This document shows, piece by piece, positions 48,122 to 60,836 of a DNA stretch of 64,000 nt. This DNA comes from Anomaloglossus baeobatrachus (lineage: Eukaryota; Chordata; Amphibia; Anura; Aromobatidae), in NCBI RefSeq assembly GCF_048569485.1, contig NC_134354.1:397892680-397956679 (forward strand), read 5' to 3'. The stretch's first letter is position 1; the number at the start of each line of letters is the position of its first letter. A model generated the notes under the pieces. That model was not told the DNA's origin, searched no databases, and saw only the letters and a program-made list of their open reading frames with translations. The translations under genes were made by a program, and so were the position numbers.

Positions 48122-50679
48122 AGAGTACGTTCCCATGGCTTGTGATACTCGATTTTTTGACGTTTGGTATTTTCACTGCATCAAAAACACAGTTTTACAG
48201 GACAAGCAAAGTGGATGGGATTAATAGAAATCTGTCCATTGAGCTTCCTTATTACTCGGCGTAATCTGACCTACGGAGCGTTTTTCCAAGCCGCAACATA
48301 TCACTGAGTTTACTGTGCGATGTTCTGTCCCCACTTAAAGGCGATTGAAGGCGCGTAGTTGTGAGATGTTGTGAGAATCTTACCTTCGTTTTTACCTTCG
48401 TGGTACTGGCACTGGTGGAGGTAAGTTGGAGGTTTCGGTGTTGTCGGCTTGGACGGTACTGCAAACCGGGGTTGCTACAGGTAACTGATTCAGTACATAG
48501 TCTCTTGTGCGATCAACTGGATTGTCTGCTTCCTGTGGTGCCGAGTGAGCTGGATCAGGACCTTGGCTCAATGCTTGCTCAAGTAGTCTCACTTTAGCTA
48601 GCGCAACTTCCTCTTCCATCTGTGACCGAAGCATCTTTATCCGAGCCTCTGCTTTTGCCCTTTTGGCTTCTGCTTTAGCGGCTTCTGCTTTTGCATGGGC
48701 TTCTGCTTTAGCGGCTTCTGCTTTTGCATGGGCTTCTGGGCTTCTGCTTTAGTGGCTTCTACTTTTGCATGGGCTTCTGCTTTAGCGGCTTCTGCTCTTG
48801 CAAGGGCTTCTGCTTTAGCGGCTTCTGCTCTTCCAGGGGCTTCTGCTTCTACTTCTCTTTCTGTGAAGGAACGTCTCACCTTGGATTCCTCTGCTCTTAT
48901 GCGGGCCTCTAGTATCCTGTCGCTCAGGGCTGAGCTTCTTGAGGATGATGACCCGGATGACCGAGAGGAACGTCTAGATGAGGTTGATCGGTGTGATCTG
49001 GTTTCTTGCTGGTGAGAGATATGGTGTTCGGCCTTGTCTATAGCATCTTGCACCTTTGCATCTCTTTCCTTGTCCACCTCTTCTGCCTTGCTCAGGTCTG
49101 AAAGAGTTTCATCAATTTTTGAGTGTTTTAGAAAGGTAATGTACCTTGTTGACAGTCTCTTGTATCTTTCATGAGCTGTTTTCAGCCGTTCCAGAGCGGC
49201 TTGTAAGCATGCGGCATCACCTGATTACGATTCACGTCTTGACATGTAATAGGTGACTCGTGCCCACTGTTCTTCCAGGTGTTCACATAGCTCATCTTTC
49301 ATAGTGTGATAGTTTTCAGTGGCCTTTATCGTGGGTTTGGAAGAGCGCTTCGGTCGGACAACTTGGTCTGCTGGAAGCGTGGGACCTGCCTCCTGGGCTT
49401 CATAGTGGACAGTATCGGATTGTATTTGCTCTGTTTCAGCAGTGGGGAACTGTCCAAGGTCTTTTTCGGCCATTTTGATTTAAGGTGTACTGTCTCTTTA
49501 AGAAACTTGACTTTTGAATAGGGGTCCGAAAATCGTTGTGCAGCTCTGCCAGGACTCCCTGATGAGATTCCCAAGGTGTCTTTAGCAAAACTTGAGGTTT
49601 GCAGTCCAGCAATGTACAGTAATGAGGTATAATGTACTGCAAGTCTATAGGAGGGATATGGCAAGAGGGAAACAGCAGGTGCATAAACTGTCCCTTTACA
49701 ATGCAAGCAGAGGTGACACAGGACGTGGCAGATGGATAGGCTTGTCCAGGCATGCACTGTGCAGGCAGACTAGTGCACAAGGCTTGTTGCTAGGCAGATT
49801 ACAATGTAAGTTACAGGGTTGTTAGGGATCTGTAGCCAGGGTATTGAGCTGTTAAGCAGTCTTCTGACTGATTGGGCTCTCCAGGAAGTTTTTGCTTTGG
49901 GCTGTTAAGCAGTCTTCTGACTGTTCTGTCCCCACTTAAAGGCGATTGAAGGCGCGTAGTTGTGAGATGTTGTGAGAATCTTACCTTCGTTTTTCCTATA
50001 GGTGAGGCAGACAGGACTAGAGCGCTCCAGAGTTAAACATGCACATGCTGAGATGAAACAATGGTGGTTTATTTTCTCCAAAGGTTAGGACATGCAGAGT
50101 ACAGTAATCCAAGTAAATGGCATTGTGCTTCTCTTGTGATGCTTGATTCTGAAGCCACTAACGTCAGAAGACTTTGCTTCTAGCAGCTCCAATAAGGGAT
50201 GTGATTCTCACAAAAACTCTGGCTGAACTGAATATGCCAGGAAGTGAGGTAAGAGCATCAGCAGACACTCCCATGGGCTGGACAAAAGAGACGGAGGAGC
50301 CGAAAGGTCTGACCAGTAGATGGTAGCAGAGACAAGCATGAAAAACATTAAATAACAGTTTTAACTAAAACATTTAGGAACGGCACATGCGAAATTCCCC
50401 CATAGATTCACATTAGATGCAGAAAAACCACAGGTAAAAAACACAGCATAAACGCATCAAAGTGCATGTCATCTACACCTAATGATGTCAATGCCAAGAA
50501 GTTTCAAAAACAAAACGGCTTTATTTAAAGAATGGCACACCAAACAGACAAAAACACGCATCAAAAATGTGATAAAAATGCACACAAAACGAAATTAAGA
50601 AAAACGCTAATATGCGGAAATGGTGCAGAAATTCTGCAGCTTCAAAAGCTCAACGAACACTGATCGTGGGAATGTAGCA
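48122..50679. mobile_element. MITE shell, AGAGTACGTTCCCATGG type, enclosing a retroelement remnant
   Basis: The left end agagtacgttcccatggc and right end cgtgggaatgtagca are diverged inverted copies with TTA at 48119-48121 and 50680-50682. The outer arms hold tgcatcaaaaacaca-like and aaaacgcatc-like words. The middle is a BEL/Pao-type remnant. Confidence 0.5.
48321..50334 (-). mobile_element. BEL/Pao-like LTR retroelement remnant
   Basis: Fossil on the minus strand. An LTR-like block at 49922-50334 (TG..CA, about 413 bp) is matched by a short terminal piece beginning at 48321 (tgttctgtccccacttaaag in both). Between them lie gag-like coding traces (about 49475-48390) with charged coiled-coil sequence such as RAEAAKAEALARAEAAKAEA and HRSTSSRRSSRSSGSSSSRS. 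No polymerase, protease or integrase region is present. Broken in several places. The BEL/Pao call rests on the general look of this N-terminal region and is tentative; other LTR orders are possible. Confidence 0.5.
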
Positions 50680-50682
50680 TTA

Positions 50683-51290
50683 ATGGGCACAGTGCCGGCC
50701 CGGCCGCAGCACTACTGGCAGACAGCAACGTCTCCCTTCATTAGGAGACTAGTGACAGGTTTGGGGCCGCAGTCTCACTTTGCTTTGTGAGACTGTAATT
50801 TAAATGCACTTTCCTTTCTTTTGGTGCACCAAGGGTTAATGTCAGTTTTCCTTGCTAGCACTTTCTGATGTTCTCCTCATGTGTAGCCTGCTGCTGCAGC
50901 CCTTGCTTTTTGTGTAGTTCTCTTGGTGGCTGCTAGTTTTGGGCAGTCCGGCTCTTTTTGGTGATCCGGTTCCCATGGCTCCGCTCACCAAAAAGAGACG
51001 GATCTTTCAGATCGTTCTCGGCTCCTTATTAAATATGTGTTCACCCCAAGGTGAAGACATATTTAAGATTATAGTGACGACGCTAAAATCGCGCCCACCC
51101 GCGGCAAAACTCCGCCCACTCACAAGTGATCAATTAGATTGTTGAGTAGGCGGAGTTTAGCCGCGGGTGGGTGAGGTTTCAGCGGTGAAAAGAGCCGCTT
51201 AGAGATTTTATTGGCTCACACTAGTGATCCGGCTCCTGTCAGTCACTGCAGTGAGCCGGATCTTTGTGTCGGATCGTTCGCGACCGACAC
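50683..51290. other. Mixed repeats with a short palindrome
   Basis: An inverted pair at about 51080-51180 (cccacccgcggcaaaactcc / gcggagtttagccgcgggtg) plus agccggatc / gatccggct words to about 51290. It looks like a degenerate foldback repeat. No gene. Confidence 0.45.
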
Positions 51291-51855
51291 ATCATTAGTG
51301 GCTGCAGCTGTGAAGTTAGTGTTGTATCCTTTTATTTATCACCCTGTTTGTTTACCTTCCCTTGTGTATTATTATTGCAGTGGTGGACTAGTGCTCTCGC
51401 CAGCCATTCCAACAGAGAGGGTGAGGTCAGGACTAGCGAGGGACTAGGTATTCTGCTCGCTGACAGTAAGAACCCGTATAGGGATGTTATTGAGCATAGG
51501 TGAGTGCATGAGGTGTCCTGGCTCCCCCCTCTCTAGTGCCAGGGCCCACCGTTGTTACTGTATATCCTGTTTGTGGTGGTGCTTGTTGGGGTTTCCCTGG
51601 TGTCTGGTGGAACTCCGTTAGTCACAGCGTGATATAACCGGCCGTAACATTTCTTTGACTCCATATGGCTCAGGCTGTGGTGTTGGCACACCTGATGCAG
51701 AATCTATTGCTAGAGGAGATGGATCTGCGATCTCAGGTGGTGCAACAGCTGCAGCATATGCTCACTTTCATACCCAGGCTGAACCCAAGATAACTCTTCC
51801 AGATAGGTTTTCTGGGGGGAGGGATAAATACATGGTGTTTCAGGAGGCTTATAAG
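51291..51855 (+). mobile_element. Ty3/Gypsy-type fossil fragment (leader and start of gag)
   Basis: After an LTR/leader-like stretch ending near tataaccggccgtaac (about 51646) comes a gag-like start, with traces reading MAQAVVLAHLMQNLLLEEMD and EPKITLPDRFSGGRDKYMVF, typical of the gag N-terminus in vertebrate Ty3/Gypsy elements. Only this 5' fragment remains; it ends close to the MITE at 51859. A broken relic. Confidence 0.55.
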
Positions 51856-51858
51856 TTA

Positions 51859-52057
51859 GACCGGTTTCACATTTGCGTTGTTTTGACGGAAACGGAATCT
51901 AGCACAGATGCAGTACAGTTCATTTATTTACAGTGTAAGCTTCATACACAACCGCATGTGTCCACATGGTGTTGCGCTTCCACTGTAAATTGCTGAACTT
52001 TACTACATCAGACCTGGATTCCGTTTCCGTCAAAACGCCGCAAATGTGAAACCGGCC
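51859..52057. mobile_element. Foldback MITE, GACCGGTTTCACATTTGCG type
   Basis: Ends gaccggtttcacatttgcgt and cgcaaatgtgaaaccggcc are bounded by TTA (51856-51858, 52058-52060). About 50-bp arms include tgacggaaacgga and its complement. A compact, well-conserved copy. Confidence 0.8.
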
Positions 52058-52060
52058 TTA

Positions 52061-53229
52061 GACTTTAAAGGGAATCAGCCATCAGGATTTTCATATATAA
52101 GGTAAAGCCAGGCTCTAGAATGCTGAATGTAAGCATAACTTTTGTTCAGAGATTGGATGTTTTATTTCACAAATATGTGGAAGTAAAGTTCCACCAATGC
52201 ACTGCTATATGATTGACAGGTGCAACCCGGAAAGGACTATGTGGGTCGGGTCTTGCTATCTAATTTCGCCCCTGTCTGCCTGTGTCGCATTTGACGTCTA
52301 TGACGGCGACAGAGGGAGGAAGGCCAGGCAGGCAGACAGGGGCGGGTATAGATAGCAAAATCTGACCCACATATTCCCTTCCTGTTGCACCTGTCAATCA
52401 AATAGGCTAGTTTTCTGGAATAATGCCCCATTAACAGAATCCAGTGTAGATAACCTGTGGGGTTTTGTCACAAATCAAGTACTGCAACATCTTGTGGCAG
52501 AGAGCTCCATATTCTGCCTCATAGGCTCACTGCTCTCATAGGGAAAAAAAAATCCATGATCTCTCCGCTCTCAAATGAAGAATCACTCTGTGATTGAAAG
52601 AGGCCCTCTTTCTGGTTAGATGTTTTCATTTTTGGTCCTAACAAAATAGTGCAGATTATTAGACCATCTGTATACAGAGGGAGACTGCTCAGCAGTTTAT
52701 TACACAGCCTGTATGCTAAGTGCCCCACATACCTTTTTCAAAGAGTACCTACACAGACCCTTTTTTCTCAGTACCCACAGAGAGCCTGGTGCAGTGGACT
52801 TAACAGAGCATATTTGTAGATTTGGCCGAAAGAAACTGGTGCACAGTAGCCAAATAGAGCTTGTTATAGATTAGCCAATAAAAACTTTTTCAGAGCCCAC
52901 AAAACTGGTGCACTGTGTCCACACAAAGCTTTTTTGGAGATTAACCCCTTCACAACCGATGACGTGGTAATCACTGCTGGCTGCTTCGGTGAGCTGGCCA
53001 TGATTCTCGCACATGTCTGCTGATTTGATCAGCAGACATGTAGGGCTAACAGGCGCTGGTAGATCTGCGACCTGCTTGCTACCTAGATTGTGCCGTCAAA
53101 ATGTGACAGCACGATTTAAATGGCCGCAGCAGGGATCGTGCCTTTCCCCTCCTCCATCGGAGGCCCCGTGACGTGATCATGAGAAGCCGATGGTTGTCAT
53201 TGTAGCTTGTTCATGTGATGACCCGTGAC
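52061..53229. other. Old MITE pieces, foldback and dispersed repeat
   Basis: 52069 begins aaagggaatcagccatcagg, a MITE-like end without a clear partner. 52211-52400 is a foldback (tgattgacaggtgcaaccc .. cctgttgcacctgtcaatca). 52740-52925 holds loose repeats of agtaccca / ggtgcactg words. 52938-53190 begins ttaaccccttcacaaccg, the start of a common frog repeat. No gene. Confidence 0.5.
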
Positions 53230-53612
53230 TAGTGATGAGCGAGCATGCTTGTCACTACTCGGTACTCGCACGAGTATCGCTGTACTCGGGCTGCTCGGCG
53301 GGGACCGAGTAATCTCGCGATACTCGTGCTGTACTCGTGGTCTTCATTTCTGCATGTTGGCGCTCTTTTGAGAGCCAGCCCTCATGCAGGGATTGGCTGG
53401 CAGACCACTGCAATGCCACAGCCCTGTTAGTTGTGGAATTGCAGTGATTGGCCGGCCTGCACAGCGTGACCGAGCCTTTATATCGGCCGGCGCGCTGTCC
53501 TCTGCTCACAACTATCCAGACAGTCAGTGCAGGGAGAGTGTCGCTGATTCAGGGAAAGCTTTGCGGCCCTTTATAGTTAGTTCCGGAGCAGGGCTGCAAA
53601 CAGTGTGACCAG

Positions 53613-53800
53613 AAGTCCTTCTCAGGACTATTCTAGTTGTATACAGGCAGGCAGGGTATAGCCAGGTCGGAGTACAGTAGCAGAGTCCTTCTCAGGACTA
53701 TTGTTGCTATATACAGGCAGGGTATAGCCAGGTCGGAATACAGGCTAGTGACCAGAAGAGTCCTTGTCAGGACTATTGTAGCAGTATACAGGCAGGCAGG
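53613..53800. repeat. ~65-72-bp tandem repeat, about 2.7 copies
   Basis: Repeats of gtccttctcaggactattct and tatacaggcaggcagggtat in the non-coding part of the hAT element. Copies begin near 53613, 53686 and 53760. Confidence 0.75.
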
Positions 53801-53867
53801 CAGGGTAGTGGTGACCGTATACCAGCCTTCATCATATCTGGGGCTGGTGTACACAGTCTAAAACAGT

Positions 53868-54715
53868 CCAGATAGTGTCAGACTTCTCAGTAATTGTCGC
53901 TCCTAAAAACCAGTTAGGTTCTTATTGCGTCCGTGCTTGCATTTAAAAACAGTACGTGTGTGGCAGTCGGTGGCAGGGTACAGGTGCGCGTTTTGCACAA
54001 ACTATTATATAACGCACAAGTCTAGTGTATAATAATACACGTCAGTCAGCAGTGTCTGATAGTGTCAGACTTCTCAGTAATTGTCGCTCCTAAAAACCAG
54101 TTAGGTTCTTATTGCGTCCGTGCTTGCATTTAAAAACAGCACGTGTGTGGCAGTCAGTGGCAGCGTACAGGTGCGCGTTTTGCACAAACTATTATATAAC
54201 GCACAAGTCTAGTGTATAATACACGTCAGTCAGCAGTGTCTGATAGTGTCAGACTTCTCAGTAATTGTCGCTCCTAAAAACCAGTTAGGTTCTTATTGCG
54301 TCCGTGCTTGCATTTAAAAACAGCACGTGTGTGGCAGCGTACAGGTGCGCGTTTTGCACAAACTATTATATAACGCACAAGTCTAGTGTATAATACACGT
54401 CAGTCAGCAGTGTCTGATAGTGTCAGACTTCTCAGTAATTGTCGCTCCTAAAAACCAGTTAGGTTCTTATTGCGTCCGTGCTTGCATTTAAAAACAGCAC
54501 GTGTGTGGCAGTCAGTGGCAGCGTACAGGTGCGCGTTTTGCACAAACTATTATATAACGCACAAGTCTAGTGTATAATACACGTCAGTCAGCAGTGTCTG
54601 ATAGTGTCAGACTTCTCAGTAATTGTCGCTCCTAAAAACCAGTTAGGTTCTTATTGCGTCCGTGCTTGCATTTAAAAACAGCATGTGTGTGGCAGTCGGT
54701 GGCAGCGTCAGGCTC
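53868..54715. repeat. ~172-188-bp tandem repeat, about 4.6 copies
   Basis: Unit begins gatagtgtcagacttctcag and contains aaccagttaggttcttattg and cacaaactattatataacgc. Copies start near 53870, 54058, 54241, 54415 and 54600. Differences are small indels in the gtggcagtcagtggcagc part. Located in the hAT non-coding region. Confidence 0.92.
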
Positions 54716-55110
54716 CATATTGTCCCTGGATAGAGACGTGCATGATGGCCTGTAAACATGAAGTGCCCTTGTAAGGAAGTGGGTCTATTGTAGTATAGCC
54801 CTTAGGCAGGGCAGCCAAAAATTGGGAGGCTCCACGTTGTCCCTGGATAGAGACGTGCATGAGGGCCTGTAAACCTGAAGTGCCCATTGGAAGGAAGTGG
54901 GTCTATTGTAGTATAGCCCTTAGGCAGGGCAGCCAAAAATTGGGAGGCTCCACGTTGTCCCTGGGTAGAGACATGCATGAGGGCCTGTAAACCTGAAGTG
55001 CCCATTGGAAGGAAGTGGGTCTATTGTAGTATAGCCCTTAGGCAGGGCAGCCAAAAATTGGGAGGCTCCACGTTGTCCCTGGGTAGAGACGTGCATGAGG
55101 GCCTCAAAAC
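54708..55110. repeat. ~121-bp tandem repeat, about 3.3 copies
   Basis: Unit contains ggctccacgttgtccctgg, then gggcctgtaaacctgaagtg and ccttaggcagggcagcc. Copies start near 54708, 54828, 54949 and 55068. It follows directly on the preceding array. Confidence 0.92.
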
Positions 55111-55337
55111 ATTGTTCCCATTGCAAAGGAGCGGGTCTCCTGTCATTGTAATGTCCATTCTGCAAAGAATGGGTGAAAAAATTTACCACTGGGGGTATAC
55201 CTGAAACAAAGGCCTAAGTATTGCAATTTGTAACGGTCATCATCATGGTGGCGCATGAGGAGAAGGAGGAGCAGTCCAGCGATTATCCAAAGTCCAGAAG
55301 TGTGTACCCATGGGTGAGTGGAGGTACATGGCAAACT

Positions 55338-56071
55338 TTAAATTCCGCTCTCATTTGCTGGTGGTGTGGTGAAGTCTGGCCCAATCCAACCCTTGTTCAT
55401 CTTGATCAGAGTCAGCCTGTCAGCATTTTCAGTTGACAGGCGGGTGCGTTTATCTGTAATGATTCCACCTGCGGCACTAAAAACACGCTCTGACAAAACG
55501 CTAGCAGCAGGGCAGGCCAGGACTTCCAAGGAGTAGAGAGCCAATTCATGCCACGTGTCCAGCTTGGATACCCAATAATTGTAAGGCACAGAGGAATGTC
55601 GGAGTACAGTTGTTCGATCTGCAAGGTACTCCTTCAGCATCTGGGCAAACTTAGGATTTCTTGTGGCACTACCCCGCACCTCAGGGGCTGTGGTACGTGA
55701 GGGGCTGAGAAAACTGTCCCACATCTTAAAGACTGTTCCCCTACCTCTGGCGGATTGGACTTGTGCCTCTCTCGGCTGTACGCCTCGGATGTCCACTGAT
55801 TCATGACCTATGCCGCTAGCGTTTTGTGAGGGGAATGCTTTGCCTACTTCCGTGACTATGGCCTTCTGGAACTGCTGCATTTTGCCTGACCTCTCCGCCT
55901 CGGGAATAAGAGACATAAAGTTCTCCTTTTAGCGTGGGTCTAACAGTGTTACCAACCAGTAATGATTGTCGGCCAAGATGTTCTTAACGCGAGGGTCACG
56001 AGACAGGCAGCTTACCATAAAGTCAGCCATGTGTGCCAGACTCTTAACAGCCATCACTTCAGTATCCTGAC
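55338..56071 (-). pseudogene. hAT transposase, C-terminal third
   Basis: Reads DTEVMAVKSLAHMADFMV, then NHYWLVTLLDPR, a TAA (55931-55929) where related proteins usually have Tyr, and continues in the same frame with KENFMSLIPEAER. Further on are NYWVSKLDTWHELALYSLEV and the hAT dimerisation block CPAASVLSERVFSAAGGIIT and TRLSTENADRLTLIKMNKG, ending in a stop. The hAT C-terminal domain holds part of the catalytic site and mediates oligomerisation. Cut off from the rest by the Gypsy insertion at 56072. Confidence 0.85.
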
Positions 56072-56528
56072 TGTGAGACTCATGTGGGATTAGTGGATGA
56101 GGGCAGGTATATCTCACCCCGGTATCGGTCCTATGTGACTTAGCCTGGCCAGGATCACCTGGCTACTAATGGATTAATGGGAGGTGAAGGACGGAGGTAA
56201 AAGGAATCTGGGAAGTTGGGGGAGGGTCTCCATCTGGGAACACAGTAAGCCTGTCTGTGTAGGAGACACTTGTGAGGAGCAGTGCCTGATGTTTGTATGG
56301 TTTAGCTGGAAGGGAGAAGCCCTCCAGTTGGTAGTTAGGATAACACCGTGTATAGTTAGTGCCGGACAGGCAAGGATTTATTTTGTTGGTGTTTTTTTTT
56401 CTTTTTGTTTATGCTTCACTGAAATAAACCTGACCAAGCGTCAGTTACACCTTGAATTCGGCTGTCTGCCTGAGGTGAATACGTGCCCTTTGAACACAGC
56501 AAAGGCGATCCCGGAGCGTGTTGTCACA
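56072..56528 (+). repeat. 5' LTR of the Gmr1-like element
   Basis: Starts TGTGAGACTCATG and ends GTTGTCACA. It contains a T-rich stretch, then cactgaaataaacctgacc with an AATAAA-type signal about 110 bp before the end. The short frame inside it recurs exactly in the 3' LTR. The sequence after it (ttgtggtggagaacgcggg) would be the primer-binding area; the primer tRNA was not determined. Confidence 0.93.
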
Positions 56529-59500
56529 TTGTGGTGGAGAACGCGGGCAGCACGTTACAGCGCATCATAATGGATGACGTGGTGAAAGCGCTGGTACAAT
56601 CCGCAGCTGTGCAGCGGGAGGCTAATCGCTTGATGTCGGCACAGTTGAAGGAACTGGTGGAATCGACGGTTAAAGACCGCCAACTTTTGCAGCAGGTGGC
56701 GCAGCGTCTGGCGACCATACCCGAGAATAATGCGGAGGCTGACCAGAGGGTGATTCATGTGAGTCGGTGCTGGCAGAAATTAACCACAGAGGACGATGTG
56801 GAAGCTTACCTGACCACGTTTGAACGGACGGCGGAGCGGGAAAAGTGGCCAAAGGAGCGATGGGCCGACTTGCTTGCACCGTTTCTGGCAGGTGAGGCCC
56901 AAAAAGCCTACTTTGATCTTGAGCCTGAAGCAGCGCATGACTTTGATAAACTAAAAGCCGAGATCCTTGCCCGGCTGGGAGTGACGACGGCCATGCGAGC
57001 ACAGAGAGTTCATCAATGGACTTATCAGCCCGATAAACCACCGCGGTCACAGATGTTTGACCTCATTCACTTGACCAAGAAATGGCTACAGCCCGAGGTT
57101 TTGACGGCGCCAGAGATGGTACAAAGAATCGTTCTTGATAAATACCTAAGAGCTCTACCGCCATCTCTGAAGAGGTGGGTAAGCCATGGAAACCCCACGA
57201 CAGCGGATCAGCTAGTGGATCTAGTGGAGCGTTATTCCTTGGCAGAAGGACTTATGGACGATGCTACACATCCTCGCTCTTCCCCTTCTCGACGAGGATC
57301 TGGTAAGACTGTTCCAGGGTCATGGGGAGGAGGAAAATATCCTAAGGCAGTGGAGGAGGAAAACAGGACTGCTGGCCCTGTGAGGGCTAAGGTGCCAAAC
57401 TATGGTCTTAGCAAGGGGCCCGTGAGGTGTTTCCGCTGCCAGGAGGTGGGCCACATTGCTGCAAACTGTCCAGTAACTGCAGAACCGATGCAGTGTGATG
57501 TCACGGACTTTGAAAAACGCAGGGCTATGGTTGCACGGGTAGTGTGTGTTGCTGCATGTCAAGGCGATATGAAAAAACACCTGTGTGAAGTGTCCATTGA
57601 TGGCAATACTGTTGTTGCACTATTAGACTCGGGAAGTGTGGTGACTCTGGTAAAGGCCAGTCTGGTAGCAGTCCCGATGGGACCGTCAGATAAATTTTCT
57701 GTGACATGTGTGCATGGAGACACCTGCTCGTACCTCACAACGGTCTCCTGCATTACTACGCCCTATGGGTCTGTGCATCATAAGGTGGGACTAGTACCAG
57801 CCCTATTGCATGATATCATTTTGGGCAGGGATTTTCCCCACTTCTGGCAGTTGTGGGAGAACCAATTAGTACCCCAGGGTAGCCGCACGGATGATCCTTC
57901 TCCCACACCTTGTGTGGGCCCGGAGCCACTAGAGGATGCCCCACAAGAGGGTTCAGAGGAGGAATCCGCTGAAAACAACCCCCAGTTCCCCTTTTCAGTT
58001 CTGGCGGGTGATTCCGATGAACCCGGGGCAGAGGCGGACACAGGTGGCTGTCCCCCTTCCTCTTGGCTGAATTTGGAAGTCCAGAAAGATGACTTCCAAA
58101 GTGAGCAAATGAGAGATCCTACCCTTACTCAGGCTATAAAAAATGTTAAAATGATAAACGGGGTGCAGGTGGATGCAGGTACTAGGCTGTCTTACCCCTA
58201 CATGGCACTGGAGAATGACTTTCTCTATCAGATAGAGAAGAAGGGGGATGACACAGTACAACGATTGGTTGTGCCGAGAGCCTACAGGCGGAGAGTGCTG
58301 GACCTGGCACACGGACACATGATGGGGGGACACCTGGGGGTCCAGAAAACTACCGAAAGGATATTACACTGTTTTGTTTGGCCCGGCACGCATCACGATA
58401 TTCGCACCTATTGCGAGTCTTGTCCCGAATGCCAAATCTCTGCGCCTAGGCCCCGTTTTTGTAGCCCCTTAGTACCTCTGCTTATCATCGAGATCCCATT
58501 TGAGAGAATTGGGATGGATTTAGTTGGACCCCTCCCCAAGTCTGCATGAGGACACCAGCACATCCTTGTCATCTTGGATTATGCCACTCGTTACCCCGAG
58601 GCCATCCCTTTGCGTAACACGGCCACCAAGACCATTGCCAAGGAGCTGGTCCATGTGTTTAGTCGGGTTGGTGTCCCAAAACAAATACTCACAGACCAAG
58701 GAACCCCCTTTATGTCTAAAGTAATGAAAGAACTCTGCAGGCTGTTACAAATAGCACAGTTACGCACCTCCGTGTATCACCCTCAAACGGACGGACTGGT
58801 CGAACGGTTTAACAAAACTTTGAAACAGATGCTCCGTAAGGCGATAGACAAGGACGGGAAGAACTGGGACTACTTACTCCCGTATTTGCTTTTTGCCATC
58901 CGGGAGGTGCCCCAGTCTTCCACCGGGTTCTCTCCTTTCGAGCTTCTGTACGCCCGACGTCCCCGTGGACTGTTAGATGTCGCTAAAGAAACCTGGGAGG
59001 GACAGGTCACCCCGTTCAAAAGCGTAATAGACCATGTAACCCAAATGCAGGACCGAATTGCGGCGGTGATGCCCATCGTTAAAGAGCATATGATACAGGC
59101 TCAAGGAGCACAGAAAAGGATTTATGATAGGGGGGCCAAGATCCGTACTTTTGCACCGGGAGATAGGGTGTTGATCCTGGTCCCCACGGCAGAAAGCAAA
59201 TTTCTGGCAAAGTGGCAAGGCCCCTTTGAAATTAAGGAACGGGTGGGTGAGGTAAACTACAAAGTGTACCAGGCTGGTAAAAGGAAGCCTGAACAGATTT
59301 ATCACGTGAATCTGATAAAACCCTGGAAGGACCGTCCAGCTCTGTCAGCAGGTCTGGCCCTTCCGGTCTGCAAGCAGACCATACCGGATGTCGGGACGGC
59401 GGAGACTCTGTCGGAGCGGCAAAAGACCGATGTCAAGCAGTTTGTAATCAACAATCACGAGTTTTTCTCGGAAAAGCCCGGGCAGACCACTCTCATTAAA

Positions 59501-60836
59501 CATGACATCATAACAGAGCCTGGGGTAACAGTTCAGGTAAAGCCCTACCGAATACCGGAGGCTCGGCGGGAAGCTGTCTCCCGAGAAGTGAAGACCATGT
59601 TAGAGTTAGGTGTAATCGAGGAATCGCATAGCGCCTGGTCGAGTCCGATTGTGTTAATACCGAAACCAGACGGCTCCATTAGATTCTGCAACGACTTCAG
59701 GAGATTAAATGCGGTCTCCAAATTTGATGCATACCCTATGCCCCGGGTCGATGAATTAATAGATCGGCTTGGAAAAGCCCGGTATATCACGACCCTAGAC
59801 TTAACGAAGGGCTATTGGCAGATCCCGCTAACAGAGGCCGCTAAAGAGAAAACCGCGTTTTCTACACCGGAAGGTTTATACCAGTATGTGTATATGCCGT
59901 TTGGACTACACGGGGCACCGGCAACCTTTCAAAGGTTGATGGACCGAGTCCTGAGGCCCCATAGGCAGTATGCTTCTGCGTATTTGGATGACATAGTCAT
60001 TTACAGCCTGGACTGGGAGACGCACCTCCAGAAACTAGAGGCTGTGATTGAGGACCTGCGGGAGGCGGGTCTAACAGCAAACCCCAAGAAATGTCATATC
60101 GGGCTGGAAGAAGCCCGGTATTTGGGATACGTAATTGGGAGGGGAATTGTTAAACCCCAGATTGACAAGATACAAGCCATTCAGAAATGGCCGCAACCAG
60201 TCAACAAGAAGCAGGTGAGAGCGTTTTTGGGAATAGCCGGCTACTACCGACGGTTCATTCGCAATTTTGCGGCTACCGCTGTTCCCCTGACGGACCTTAC
60301 CAAAGGGAAAGACTCTGTCATGATCAAATGGACCACGGCAGCCGAAGAAGCCTTCCATAACTTAAAACTAGCTCTTTGCTCTCAACCTGTGCTAATGACT
60401 CCTGACTTCCGAAGCGAGTTCGTGGTCCAAACGGACGCTTCTGATGCCGGTATAGGGGCTGTATTGTCACAACTGAAGGACGAAGAGGAACATCCGGTCC
60501 TTTATCTTAGTCGGAAACTTAATAAGCATGAACGCAACTATGCCATAGTGGAAAAAGAATGCTTAGCCATTAAGTGGGCTCTAGAGTCCCTTAAATATTA
60601 CTTGATTGGAAGGAAGTTCCGGCTGATCACTGACCATGCCCCTCTCAAGTGGATGCACTTGAATAGGGAACGGAATGGCCGAGTGACCCGGTGGTTCCTT
60701 GCACTTCAGGCCTACCGTTTTACAGTGGAGCACCGCCCGGGGGTGCGGATGGGGAATGCTGATGCCCTGTCTCGTGTGCACTGTTTTGTGGGTGCTGTTG
60801 CTCAGCTGCAGTGGTCTGAGCAGAGGGGGGGGGATA
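56529..60836 (+). pseudogene. Gmr1-like gag-pol region (fossil)
   Basis: Parts in order, rough positions: gag about 56570-57400, with SCAN-like sequence (DKYLRALPPSLKRWVSHG, then DLVERYSLAEG); CCHC knuckle CFRCQEVGHIAANC near 57430; aspartic protease LLDSGS near 57625; integrase about 58290-59330, with its H2C2 zinc motif, LTDQGTPFMS and HPQTDGLVERFNK; reverse transcriptase about 59540-60200 (YLDDIVIYS); RNase H about 60420-60790 (VQTDASDAGIG, NADALSR). A purine tract lies just before the 3' LTR. These are normal parts for the group. About one break in total. Confidence 0.9.
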
